This document shows, piece by piece, positions 33,459-42,144 of a stretch of 51,440 nt of DNA. Source of the DNA: JABDOU01 sp041609995 (GTDB lineage Bacteria; Actinomycetota; Acidimicrobiia; Spongiisociales; SHLN01); NCBI GenBank assembly GCA_041609995.1, contig JBFIPU010000009.1, forward strand, positions 1-51,440. Direction: 5' to 3'. The notes under the pieces are model-generated. The model saw nothing but the letters and a program-made list of their open reading frames with translations, did not search any database and had not been told where the DNA came from. The position numbers and the translations under genes are program-made. Position 1 is the first letter of the stretch; each line of letters begins with the position of its first letter.

Positions 33459-34041
33459 GGCGGCGGCGTGGCTCGTTGTCGGGCTGGGCAACCCTGGTTC
33501 TTCCTATCGCGGTACCCGCCACAACATCGGGTACGAGGTGGTCGACGTGTTCACCGGGCGCCACTCCATCGATCTCGGGAAAGCCCCGAAGCGGATTGCG
33601 GCTGACGTCGGGCAGACGACGCTGGGAGGGCATCAGGTGGTGGTGGCCGTCCCTTCGACGTTCATGAACGAGTCGGGAGCCGCAGTACAACCGATTGCCA
33701 GGTACTTTTCGGTCGAACCGGAGAGAATGGTGGTGATCCACGACGACATCGATACGCCGTTCGGAAAGATCAAACTGCAGAACAGCCGGGGGACCGGTGG
33801 GCACAACGGCGTCGCCTCGATCGCCCGCCGCATGGGTGGCTCCGAGTTCTGGAGGGTCAAGGTCGGCGTCGGGCGCCCACCCGGCCGTCAGGATCCCGCC
33901 GATTATGTGCTGAGGAGATTCACCCCTGAGGAGCGGCCGGACGCGGACTACCTGATTCAGGTGGCGGCGGACGTGACCGAGTTGCTCATCACCGACGGGC
34001 CAGACGCTGCTCGCCAGTTGGCCGGCACGTCGAAGATCTGA
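33292..34041 (+). CDS. pth: Peptidyl-tRNA hydrolase Pth (start uncertain)
   Basis: Releases peptides from peptidyl-tRNA. The family region begins AAWLVVGLGNPGSSYRGTRHNIGYEVV (from about 33460) and includes VPSTFMNESGAAVQ, HDDIDTPFGKI, RGTGGHNGVAS and FWRVKVGVGRPP. No ATG, GTG or TTG lies in this frame between 33331 and 33537. The listed start, ATG 33292, and an alternative GTG at 33328 both lie inside rplY and would add a basic Arg/Lys-rich segment. A base missing near 33455-33470 would give a normal GTGA-coupled start (see findings). The function call is firm, the start is not. Confidence 0.85.
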   Translation: MKSSRWSRSPSRVRFWLRKRKSKARSSKRAPRKPSRAKKPPRAKAKPRKADPTGSEAAAWLVVGLGNPGSSYRGTRHNIGYEVVDVFTGRHSIDLGKAPKRIAADVGQTTLGGHQVVVAVPSTFMNESGAAVQPIARYFSVEPERMVVIHDDIDTPFGKIKLQNSRGTGGHNGVASIARRMGGSEFWRVKVGVGRPPGRQDPADYVLRRFTPEERPDADYLIQVAADVTELLITDGPDAARQLAGTSKI

Positions 34042-34106
34042 ACCGGGCATGGGCACCACGACCGGCACGGGGTCGGCCCCGGTGAGCCAGTAACCTCCGG
34101 CCTTCG

Positions 34107-37100
34107 ATGTCAGCGCCCCTTGCGCCGCTGGTAGCTGCGTGGAAGGAATTCAGATTTGTTGCCCCGGGCCGGGTCGTGGTTCCGGCGCCCTTGCGCGCCT
34201 TCTTTCTGGCCGGGGTGGCAGCCCAGGCCGATCGTCACGTGGTGGCCATCGTTCCCAGCGATTTCGAGGCAGACGCGCTCGCCGACGATCTCGCGTTGTT
34301 CGTCGACGATGCATTGCTCCTGCCGGCCTGGGAGACGCTGCCGTTCGAGATGGTGTCTCCGGCGACGGCCACCATGGGACGGCGGGCCGAAGTCCGCCAC
34401 GCGCTGGGCGGCGAGGGGAGCCGCATCGTCGTCGCCTCGGTGCGAGCACTGACCCAGCAGCCCAGCCCGTCGCCGGTCACTCCGGTGGAGATCCGGGTCG
34501 GCGATGAGGTGAATCTCGATCAACTGGTGGACACCCTGGTGGACGGCGGCTACGAGCGGACCCACCAGGTCGAGGTGCGCGGCGAGTTCGCGGTGCGGGG
34601 CGGAGTCATCGACGTCTTTCCGGCGCAGGCCGACATGCCGGCCCGGGTCGAGCTGTGGGGCGACGAGGTCGATTCGGTCCGCGAGCTGTCGGTGGCCTCG
34701 CAGCGTTCTGGTGTCGACATCGACGTGCTACAAGCGTTTCCGGCCCGGGAGTTCCGGCCCGATCCGGCAGTCCAGCGTGAGGCGGCGGCCCTGGTCAGGC
34801 GGGCCGCCTGGGCGGCTTCCACCTTCGAGCGCCTTGCTCAGGGCCAAACGTTCCCGGGCATGGAATCGTGGATGGGCTGGGTGGCCGATCCAGGCACGGT
34901 CCTCGATCATGTCGATGCCGAGGTGGTGCTGTTCGACCCCGTGGCCGCCGAGCAGCGCAGCGTCGAGCTGATCGACGAGGAGGCCGACCTGGCGGCGGCG
35001 CTGGCGCCGACCTGGGGCCCTGACGCCCCCCGGGCGGGCGACCATCCCGACTTCTACCAACCGTTGAAACAGGTGCTGGCCCAGGCCGATGTGCTCGAGG
35101 CGCCGGCGCTGGCTGCCACCCCCGCCGATGAAGCGCTCCGTATCCGGGGGTTTGATCCCGGTGGCAACGACGCCGGCTCGGTGGCGGAGGCGGTCCGCGC
35201 CCTTCACGAGAGCGGGCTCACCGTCATCTTGGCGATGGAAGGAGCGCATGCAGCCGACCGGGCCGCCCGCCTGCTGGCGGACGAGGGGATCGATCTGCCG
35301 CGCCGCCAGGCCTTGGCCAAACCGATGTCGGCAGTGATTGCCGAGCCGATCGATCATGGGTTCATCAGCTCCGATCTGGGCATCGCGATCCTGGGAGAAC
35401 AGGAGGTGGCCGGTCGCCGTCATGTTCGCCGGCGCTCGCGGCCCCGGGGGTCGGGCGCCGTCCGGTTCCAGGACCTGACGGTGGGCGACTACGTCATCCA
35501 TGAACACCACGGCATCGGATTGTTCGAAGGCCTCGTGACCCAGGAGATGGCGGGTATCGAGCGTGACTACCTGGTGCTGGCGTATGCCGGCAACGACAAG
35601 CTGTACGTCGCCACCGACCAGCTCGGTTCGATCACCCGCTATACCGGCGGCGAAGCACCCCGGTTGTCCCGCATGGGAGGCGCCGACTGGTCCAATACCC
35701 GCAATCGCATTCGTCGGGAGCTGGCCGCCGTCGCCGAGCGGGTGGTCGCCCTCCACAAGGAGAGAGCGGTGGCCGACGGCTTCGTCTACAGCGCCGACAC
35801 TCCCTGGCAGCGTGAGTTCGAAGCCTCGTTTCCGTTCGAAGAGACACCCGACCAGCTGCAGGCGATTGCTGCCATCAAGGAAGACATGGAGTCGGACAAG
35901 CCGATGGATCGGCTCATCTTCGGTGACGTGGGCTTTGGAAAGACCGAGGTCGCACTGCGGGCAGCGTTCAAGGCGGTGCAGGACGGAAAGCAGGTTGCCA
36001 TCCTTGCTCCCACCACATTGCTCGCTCAGCAGCACCACGCCCGGCTCGAAGAGCGGTTCGCCGGCTTTCCGGTCGAGGTCGCCCAGTTGTCGCGATTGGT
36101 GCCGGCCAAGGAGCGAAAGAAGACCATCGCCAAGCTGGCCACCGGCGAGGTCGACGTCGTCGTCGGAACGCACCGCCTGCTCAGCGAGGACGTCGAGATC
36201 CCGCGGTTGGGTTTGCTGGTGGTCGACGAGGAGCAGCGGTTCGGGGTCGCCGCCAAGGATCGCATCAAAGAAATGGATGCCTCGATCGATGTGCTGACCC
36301 TCACGGCGACCCCCATTCCTCGCACGCTCGAGATGGCGTTGACCGGGGTCCGGGATGTGAGCCGCATCACGACGCCGCCCCAGGACCGGCAGCCGATCCT
36401 CACGTTCGTCGGCCCCTATGAGGAGCAGATCGTGTCGGCTGCCATCCGGAGGGAGTTGTTGCGCGAGGGCCAGGTCTTCTACGTCCACAACCGCGTGCAA
36501 TCGATCGAGCGAGCGGCGGCTCGAATCCAGGAGCTCGTCCCACACGCCAAGGTGAAACACGCGCACGGTCGCATGTCCGAGGCTCAGCTAGATCGCACCA
36601 TGCACGAGTTCTGGAATCGCGAGTTCAACGTGCTGGTGGCGACCACCATCATCGAATCGGGCCTCGATCTGCCCCAGGTCAACACGCTCATCGTCGAGCG
36701 GGCAGACATGCTGGGCCTGGCCCAGCTCTATCAGCTGCGAGGGAGGGTGGGCCGCTCGGACCGGCGGGCATACGCCTACCTGTTCCATCCGCCCGATGAG
36801 CGGTTGACTGACGAGGCCCGCCGCCGTCTGCAGGCGATCGGAGACGCCAACGACCTGGGCGCGGGCTTCATCCTCGCCATGCGCGACCTCGAGATCCGGG
36901 GTGCCGGCTCCATGCTGGGAGAGGTGCAGTCGGGACACATCTCGGCGGTGGGTTTCGACCTGTATGCCGAGCTGGTCGCCGAAGCGGTCCAGGAGCTGCG
37001 GGGCCTGGGCGCACCGGAGGAACCCCAGGGGGAGGTCAGGATCGATCTGGCCGTTGATGCCCACCTTCCTGACGAGTACCTGGAGGACCAAAGCGCCCGG

Positions 37101-37436
37101 CTCGAGGCCTACCGGACCTTGGCGGCAGCCAGAACCGCCGACCAGGTGGACGAGGTTGCGGCCGAATGGCGCGATCGCTACGGGCCTCTCCCCGAGGGCG
37201 CTCAAGAGTTGATCGCAATGGCCCACCTCCGGGTGGTGGCGCTGGCAGCCGGCCTCGAAGAGATCGTCCAGGTCCGGAACGAGATCAAGGTCAGCCCCCT
37301 CCGTCTGTCCGCTTCTGAGGAGATCCGCCTCCAGCGCCTGGCGCCGAGGTCGATCCTGCGGGGGACCGTGGCCTACCTTCCGGTGCCGATGACCACCGAT
37401 GAGATCCGGTCATTTGTGACGGAGATGTTCGAGTGA
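34107..37436 (+). CDS. mfd: Transcription-repair coupling factor Mfd
   Basis: Removes RNA polymerase stalled at DNA lesions and recruits UvrA. UvrB-homology region at the N-terminus, RNA polymerase-interaction domain in the middle (VGDYVIHEHHGIGLF), then a superfamily 2 helicase core: Walker A GDVGFGKT at about 606-613 and DEEQ at 707-710, with TATPIPRTL following and IIESGLD in the second RecA domain. A C-terminal D7-like domain follows. 1109 aa. ATG 34107. Confidence 0.97.
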   Translation: MSAPLAPLVAAWKEFRFVAPGRVVVPAPLRAFFLAGVAAQADRHVVAIVPSDFEADALADDLALFVDDALLLPAWETLPFEMVSPATATMGRRAEVRHALGGEGSRIVVASVRALTQQPSPSPVTPVEIRVGDEVNLDQLVDTLVDGGYERTHQVEVRGEFAVRGGVIDVFPAQADMPARVELWGDEVDSVRELSVASQRSGVDIDVLQAFPAREFRPDPAVQREAAALVRRAAWAASTFERLAQGQTFPGMESWMGWVADPGTVLDHVDAEVVLFDPVAAEQRSVELIDEEADLAAALAPTWGPDAPRAGDHPDFYQPLKQVLAQADVLEAPALAATPADEALRIRGFDPGGNDAGSVAEAVRALHESGLTVILAMEGAHAADRAARLLADEGIDLPRRQALAKPMSAVIAEPIDHGFISSDLGIAILGEQEVAGRRHVRRRSRPRGSGAVRFQDLTVGDYVIHEHHGIGLFEGLVTQEMAGIERDYLVLAYAGNDKLYVATDQLGSITRYTGGEAPRLSRMGGADWSNTRNRIRRELAAVAERVVALHKERAVADGFVYSADTPWQREFEASFPFEETPDQLQAIAAIKEDMESDKPMDRLIFGDVGFGKTEVALRAAFKAVQDGKQVAILAPTTLLAQQHHARLEERFAGFPVEVAQLSRLVPAKERKKTIAKLATGEVDVVVGTHRLLSEDVEIPRLGLLVVDEEQRFGVAAKDRIKEMDASIDVLTLTATPIPRTLEMALTGVRDVSRITTPPQDRQPILTFVGPYEEQIVSAAIRRELLREGQVFYVHNRVQSIERAAARIQELVPHAKVKHAHGRMSEAQLDRTMHEFWNREFNVLVATTIIESGLDLPQVNTLIVERADMLGLAQLYQLRGRVGRSDRRAYAYLFHPPDERLTDEARRRLQAIGDANDLGAGFILAMRDLEIRGAGSMLGEVQSGHISAVGFDLYAELVAEAVQELRGLGAPEEPQGEVRIDLAVDAHLPDEYLEDQSARLEAYRTLAAARTADQVDEVAAEWRDRYGPLPEGAQELIAMAHLRVVALAAGLEEIVQVRNEIKVSPLRLSASEEIRLQRLAPRSILRGTVAYLPVPMTTDEIRSFVTEMFE

Positions 37437-38830
37437 TCACTGTCGTCGGCCTCGGTCCGGCGGGTCTGGACCGGGTTCCGGTCGGGAATCTCGCCGTGCT
37501 CGAGGATCCGGCCGCAACGGTGTTCGTCCGAACCCTGCGCCACCCGGCCGCCACCGAGCTCGCCCGGCGCCGCCGGGTTCAGAGCTGCGACGACCTCTAC
37601 GAGTCGTCGGACGACTTCGACGAGGTGTATCACCAGATCGTCGAGCGGTTGGTCGCCCAGCCCGGGCCGGTGGTGTATGGCGTGCCAGGCAGCCCGTCGA
37701 TGGGAGAGCGATCGGTGGAACTGCTTCGTGCTCGTGCCGAGATCGAGATCCTCGGTGCCGAGTCCTTTCTCGACCTGGTTTTCGAATCGACCGGCATCGA
37801 CCCGCTGGCGGCCGGGGTGAGGGTCATGGACGCTCGCGATCTGCCGTTTCCTCTCTTGATCGACGGCCCGCTGGTGGTCGGCCAGGTCGATCACCCACTG
37901 GTGGCCGGTGACCTGAAGGTACGGCTGCTCGACCAGCTTCCTCCCGAGACCGGGGTGTGGATCCTGGCGGATCTGGGCGGTGACGACGAACGCGTCAAGC
38001 AGATCTCGCTGGTCGATCTCGATCAGATCGAGGTCGGTGTGCGCACGACCGTGGCGCTCACCCCGGAGCCGGCCGGCTGGCCGGGCCTGGTGCGGGTGGT
38101 CGACCGCCTGCGGCTTGATTGTCCGTGGGATCGGGTGCAAACGCACCAGAGCCTCATCCGCTATCTCGTCGAAGAGGCCTATGAAGTCATCGAGGCGATC
38201 GGCCGCCTCCCGGTCGATGCCACCCAGCCCCTGGATCCCGTGGATTACGTCGAGCTGGAGGACGAGCTGGGGGATCTGATGCTCCAGGTCCTGCTCCATG
38301 CCACCATCGCCTCAGAGTCGGCCGGATTCACGATCGACGACGTGGCCGAGCAGCAGCGGGCGAAGCTGGTACGCAGGCACCCGCACGTGTTCGGTGACGC
38401 CGAGGCCGCCGATCCGTCGGAGGTCGAGGCGCTGTGGGCGGCCCGGAAGGCGAAGGAGAGCCCCGCTGAATCGCACATGGACGGCATCCCCTCCATGCCA
38501 CCTTTGGCGCGGGCCGACAAGATTCAGCGCCGGGCCGCCAAGGCCGGTTTCGACTGGCCCGGCCCAGACCCGGTGTACGGCAAGATCGAGGAGGAGCTCG
38601 CCGAGGTGCGGGCTGCCCCCGCCTCGGCCCGCTCGGCCGAAATCGGCGATCTTCTCTTCGCAGTGGTCAACCTCGCCCGCCACCTCGGGGTCGATCCCGA
38701 TCTCGCACTTTCCCAGGCGGTGGACAAGTTCGTCCGCCGGTTTCGGACGATGGAAGCGGCAGGTCCGCTGGATGGCCTGACCCTGGCCGAGCTCGACGAA
38801 CGCTGGGATGCTGCCAAGGAGCGGGAATAG
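37433..38830 (+). CDS. mazG: MazG-type nucleotide pyrophosphohydrolase with N-terminal methylase-like domain
   Basis: 465 aa. The N-terminal half (about 1-215) resembles the tetrapyrrole methylase fold (VVGLGPAGLDRVP, and YGVPGSPSMGERSVELL), as in YabN-type MazG proteins. The MazG core starts near residue 228 with DCPWDR; EEAYE at about 247 and DELGDLMLQVLLHA give the Glu/Asp metal site. A second MazG-like repeat with EEELAEV follows. It would degrade non-canonical NTPs. GTG 37433 overlaps the mfd stop (GTGA). Confidence 0.9.
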   Translation: MITVVGLGPAGLDRVPVGNLAVLEDPAATVFVRTLRHPAATELARRRRVQSCDDLYESSDDFDEVYHQIVERLVAQPGPVVYGVPGSPSMGERSVELLRARAEIEILGAESFLDLVFESTGIDPLAAGVRVMDARDLPFPLLIDGPLVVGQVDHPLVAGDLKVRLLDQLPPETGVWILADLGGDDERVKQISLVDLDQIEVGVRTTVALTPEPAGWPGLVRVVDRLRLDCPWDRVQTHQSLIRYLVEEAYEVIEAIGRLPVDATQPLDPVDYVELEDELGDLMLQVLLHATIASESAGFTIDDVAEQQRAKLVRRHPHVFGDAEAADPSEVEALWAARKAKESPAESHMDGIPSMPPLARADKIQRRAAKAGFDWPGPDPVYGKIEEELAEVRAAPASARSAEIGDLLFAVVNLARHLGVDPDLALSQAVDKFVRRFRTMEAAGPLDGLTLAELDERWDAAKERE

Positions 38831-38906
38831 CGTCGCCTTGTTCCCCCTTAGAGCGCGAAATCGAACGTTATGAGGGTCCAGGGGTTGGTCGGACTAACTT
38901 TGCGGG

Positions 38907-40184
38907 ATGACAACCGACATCGCACAGATCAACGCTCGCGAGATTCTCGATTCGCGCGGTAATCCCACCGTAGAGGCCGAGGTCCACTTATCAGGCGGGG
39001 CCTTCGGGCGGGCCATGGTGCCCTCCGGTGCCTCGACCGGGTCCCTGGAGGCCCTCGAACTTCGCGATGGCGGCGATCGATTCATGGGCAAGGGCGTGTT
39101 GCAGGCCGTGGCGCATGTCAATGACCAGATCGCTCCGGTCCTCGCCGGTCATGATGCTCTCGACCAGGGCGCCATCGACGCCGCCATGCTCGAGTTGGAT
39201 GGAACCGCCAACAAGGAATCGCTGGGAGCCAACGCCATTCTGGCGGTCTCGATGGCGGTGGCCCGGGCTGCGGCCGGTGCCACCGATCAACCGCTCTATC
39301 GCTACCTGGGAGGGGATTCGGCCGTCACGCTTCCGGTCCCGCTGCTCAATGTCCTCAACGGGGGTGAGCACGCCGACAATTCGGTCGACATCCAGGAATT
39401 CATGCTCGTACCCGCCGGCTTCGACTCGTACCGGGAGGCCCTGCAGGCCGGGGTCGAGATCTACCACACGCTGAAGACGGCGATCGCCAAACGGGGCATG
39501 TCCACCGCCCTGGGAGACGAAGGAGGCTTTGCGCCCGACTTGTCCAGCAACCGGGAGGCCCTCGAGTTACTGGTGGAGGCGACCGGGGCCGCCGGATACC
39601 AAACGGGCGATCAGGTCGGTTTTGCCCTGGACGTGGCGGCCACCGAGATGCTGGAGGACGATGCGTACCGGCTGGCGGGCGACGACCGGACGTTGAGCTC
39701 ATCGGAGATGGTCGGCTATCTGGCCGGGCTCTCGGAAGACTTTCCGATGGTCTCGATCGAGGATGGGTTGGGAGAAGCGGACTGGGCGGGCTGGAAAGAG
39801 CTCACCGATCGGCTCGGATCCCGCCTCCAGCTGGTGGGGGACGACCTCTTTGTGACCAACCGGGCCATTCTCCAGCGTGGTATCGACGACGGCATCGCCA
39901 ACTCGATCCTCATCAAGGTCAACCAGATCGGCTCGCTGACCGAGACGTTGGCGACCATGAAGCTGGCCGAGGAGTCCGGCTACACCCGGGTCGTGAGCCA
40001 CCGGTCGGGTGAAACCGAGGATTCTTTCATCGCCCACCTGGCCGTGGCCACCAATGCCGGCCAGATCAAGACGGGTGCCCCGGCGCGCGGTGAGCGAACC
40101 GCCAAGTACAACCAGCTGCTACGGATCGAGGAACAGCTCGGGGACCGAGCTGTTTACGGGGGATGGGATGCGCTTCGTGCCTAA
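38907..40184 (+). CDS. eno: Enolase
   Basis: Converts 2-phosphoglycerate to phosphoenolpyruvate. ILDSRGNPTVE, SGASTGSLEALELRD, GDEGGFAPDL and SHRSGETEDSFIA are all present, with the conserved Lys of LIKVNQIG and the metal-binding acids. 425 aa. ATG 38907. The 3' end overlaps the ftsB-like start by 17 nt. Confidence 0.98.
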   Translation: MTTDIAQINAREILDSRGNPTVEAEVHLSGGAFGRAMVPSGASTGSLEALELRDGGDRFMGKGVLQAVAHVNDQIAPVLAGHDALDQGAIDAAMLELDGTANKESLGANAILAVSMAVARAAAGATDQPLYRYLGGDSAVTLPVPLLNVLNGGEHADNSVDIQEFMLVPAGFDSYREALQAGVEIYHTLKTAIAKRGMSTALGDEGGFAPDLSSNREALELLVEATGAAGYQTGDQVGFALDVAATEMLEDDAYRLAGDDRTLSSSEMVGYLAGLSEDFPMVSIEDGLGEADWAGWKELTDRLGSRLQLVGDDLFVTNRAILQRGIDDGIANSILIKVNQIGSLTETLATMKLAEESGYTRVVSHRSGETEDSFIAHLAVATNAGQIKTGAPARGERTAKYNQLLRIEEQLGDRAVYGGWDALRA

Positions 40185-40554
40185 GCGTTGGTGGCTGATG
40201 CTGGTTGTGTTCGTCGTCGCGGTGGCTGCGGTCGGAGTCACCCCGCTGCGGCAGATCGCCGCGCAGAACCGCCAGGTCGATGATGTGAGAGCAGAGCTGG
40301 CCGAGCTGGAAGTGGCCAATCGGGCGTTGTCCGAGCGAGCGGCCGCCCTGGAAACGGAGGAAGGGGTCGAACGCCTGGCCCGGGAGCGGTTCGGCTTCGT
40401 CCGGCCAGGGGACCGGCTTTACTCGGTGGACACCGAAGGGCTGGCGCTCCCTGAACAGGCAGCCACTGAGCTGGTCGTGCCCGAGGCCGAGCCGAACATC
40501 TTCACCGACGTGCTCGACTTCTTCACGGGTCAAGATGTCGTCGAAGGACGATGA
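40168..40554 (+). CDS. FtsB/DivIC-family septum formation initiator
   Basis: 128 aa. An N-terminal transmembrane helix (about 9-24, WLMLVVFVVAVAAVGV) is followed by a coiled coil (about 30-65, RAELAELEVANRALSERAAALETEEG) and the typical LARERFGFVRPGD. The protein is a divisome component of the FtsB/DivIC family. ATG 40168 overlaps the eno end. The order eno-ftsB-DUF501-ppx is characteristic of actinobacteria. Confidence 0.87.
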   Translation: MRFVPKRWWLMLVVFVVAVAAVGVTPLRQIAAQNRQVDDVRAELAELEVANRALSERAAALETEEGVERLARERFGFVRPGDRLYSVDTEGLALPEQAATELVVPEAEPNIFTDVLDFFTGQDVVEGR

Positions 40555-41068
40555 AGAGGCCGTAACCGCCCAACTGGGCCGTGAGCTGAGAAGCGCGGTG
40601 ACAATCGAATCCCGCTGCCACCTCGGGCTACCCGTGGTCGCCGGTGTGGCGCCGATCCTCGACGACGGCACCCCGTTCCCGACCCGGTGGTGGCTGACGT
40701 GTCCCCTGGCGCGTATTCGGATCGACCGACTCGAATCAGCCGGTGGGATCGCCGCCATGGACCGCCACCTGGCGGCCGACCCGGACTGGCAACAACGTAT
40801 GCAGCTTGCCCACGACCGTTACGCCAAAGAACGGGACGCACTGGTGCCGGCCGACGCCACCCACAAGCCCTCGGGTGGTGTTGCGGGGATACAGGGAGAG
40901 GGGCTCAAGTGTCTGCACGCCCACTACGCCGATTCCCGCAGCGGCCACGACAACCCGGTGGGGGAGGCCGTGGCACCATTCGCCGAGCCACTCGACTGCA
41001 TCCAGCCGTGCGTCATCGCCGCCGGCGAGACCTGGGCCGTCAACCCGGAGTGGAGAGAAACGCGGTGA
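40535..41068 (+). CDS. DUF501 family protein
   Basis: 177 aa. Matches DUF501, an actinobacterial family whose gene usually lies between ftsB and ppx. RWWLTCPLARIRIDRLESAGGI, then KPSGGVAGIQGEGLKCLHAHYA and the C-terminal CIQPCVIAAGETWAVNPEW are recognisable. ATG 40535 overlaps the ftsB-like gene by 20 nt. Function unknown; conserved Cys and His could bind metal. Confidence 0.86.
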   Translation: MSSKDDEEAVTAQLGRELRSAVTIESRCHLGLPVVAGVAPILDDGTPFPTRWWLTCPLARIRIDRLESAGGIAAMDRHLAADPDWQQRMQLAHDRYAKERDALVPADATHKPSGGVAGIQGEGLKCLHAHYADSRSGHDNPVGEAVAPFAEPLDCIQPCVIAAGETWAVNPEWRETR

Positions 41069-41958
41069 GCCGGCTGGCGGCCATCGACATCGGCACCAAC
41101 TCTACGAGGCTGCTGATCAGCGACGAGCTGGGTACCTCCCTGGAGCGCCGGGCGACGGTGACCGGCCTCGGTCAGGACGTTGATGCGACCGGAGCATTTG
41201 GCATCGAGCCGATGAAGAGAACCTGGTCCGTCTTGGCGTCGTACGCGGCTGCCATCGAGCAGCATGCTGTGGGCCGGCTTCGGGCCATTGCCACCTCGGC
41301 GGCCCGCCGGGCCTCCAACCGCGACGAGTTCCTCGATCGGGCTGGGGAGATCCTCGGGCTTCGGCCCGACGTCATCAGCGGTGAAGAGGAGGCATCCTTG
41401 GCGTTCGTGGGCAGCCGGGCCGCCTTCCCGCAAGCCCCGGCTCCGTTCGCCGTGATCGATGTGGGAGGGGGAAGCACCGAGGTCGCCATCGGCGATCGGA
41501 CACCCGGCTTCCTGGCCTCACACGAGATCGGTTCGGTTCGGATGTCGGAGCGGGTCGCCCCGTCCCGCCCCATGCCGCCCGGCGAAGTCGAGACCTCCCG
41601 CAGGTGGGCCCGATCCGTGTTCGCCGCGCTCGAGAACCTCCGGCCTGCGACGGTGGTGGGGGTCGCGGCTACCTTCACCAGCCTGGCCGCCATCCACGCC
41701 GAACTCGAGCGTTACGACCCGGATCTGATCGAGGGGAGATCGATCGGGTTGCCCGACCTCTGGCGCATCGCGGACGAGTTGGCGGCCATGAGCACCGATT
41801 CGGTGGCGGACTTCCCCGGAATCGATCCCGCCCGGGCCTACGTCTTGCCGGCGGGAGCCATCGTCGCCGCCACCGCTGTCGAGTCGCTGGGGGCGGCGAG
41901 CGTCGTGGTTACCGGGCACGACAGTCTCGACGGGGTCGTCCGCAGTATGACGGATTGA
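41065..41958 (+). CDS. Ppx/GppA family exopolyphosphatase
   Basis: 297 aa ASKHA-fold phosphatase. AIDIGTNSTRLLI (phosphate-1) and VIDVGGGSTEVAIG (phosphate-2) are present, and the central RAIATSAARRASNRDEFLD fits the family. The length is that of short actinobacterial Ppx proteins, without the C-terminal HD-like domains. Substrate could be polyphosphate or pppGpp. GTG 41065 overlaps the DUF501 stop (GTGA). Confidence 0.92.
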   Translation: MSRLAAIDIGTNSTRLLISDELGTSLERRATVTGLGQDVDATGAFGIEPMKRTWSVLASYAAAIEQHAVGRLRAIATSAARRASNRDEFLDRAGEILGLRPDVISGEEEASLAFVGSRAAFPQAPAPFAVIDVGGGSTEVAIGDRTPGFLASHEIGSVRMSERVAPSRPMPPGEVETSRRWARSVFAALENLRPATVVGVAATFTSLAAIHAELERYDPDLIEGRSIGLPDLWRIADELAAMSTDSVADFPGIDPARAYVLPAGAIVAATAVESLGAASVVVTGHDSLDGVVRSMTD

Positions 41959-42057
41959 AGGCGCGCCGGTCCTCGACCGGCCAGGGCACGATACGAGCCG
42001 CGGGATGTCGTTTGGGCTGCGATCGGGTGGGAGAGCCTCGGCTAGGTTGATGGCGGC

Positions 42058-42143
42058 GCCCGGGTGGCGGAATCGGTATACGCAGCGGACTTAAAATCCG
42101 CCGTTCCTCACGGAGCATGTGGGTTCGACTCCCACCCCGGGCA
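42058..42143 (+). tRNA. tRNA-Leu (anticodon TAA)
   Basis: 86-nt class II tRNA. GCCCGGG (42058-42064) pairs with CCCGGGC (42136-42142), discriminator A42143. The anticodon stem-loop GCGGA-CTTAAAA-TCCGC gives anticodon TAA. A long variable arm follows, and the T arm is GTGGGTTCGACTCCCAC. CCA is not encoded. The next gene's ATG starts at 42145. Confidence 0.95.
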
Positions 42144-42144
42144 C

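Noticed and set aside
33468..33470. GTG as a pth start
   Set aside because: It is in the wrong frame for the recognised protein and leads to an unrelated sequence.
34728..36566. 612-aa minus-strand open frame
   Set aside because: It lies fully inside mfd, which is clearly coding on the plus strand.
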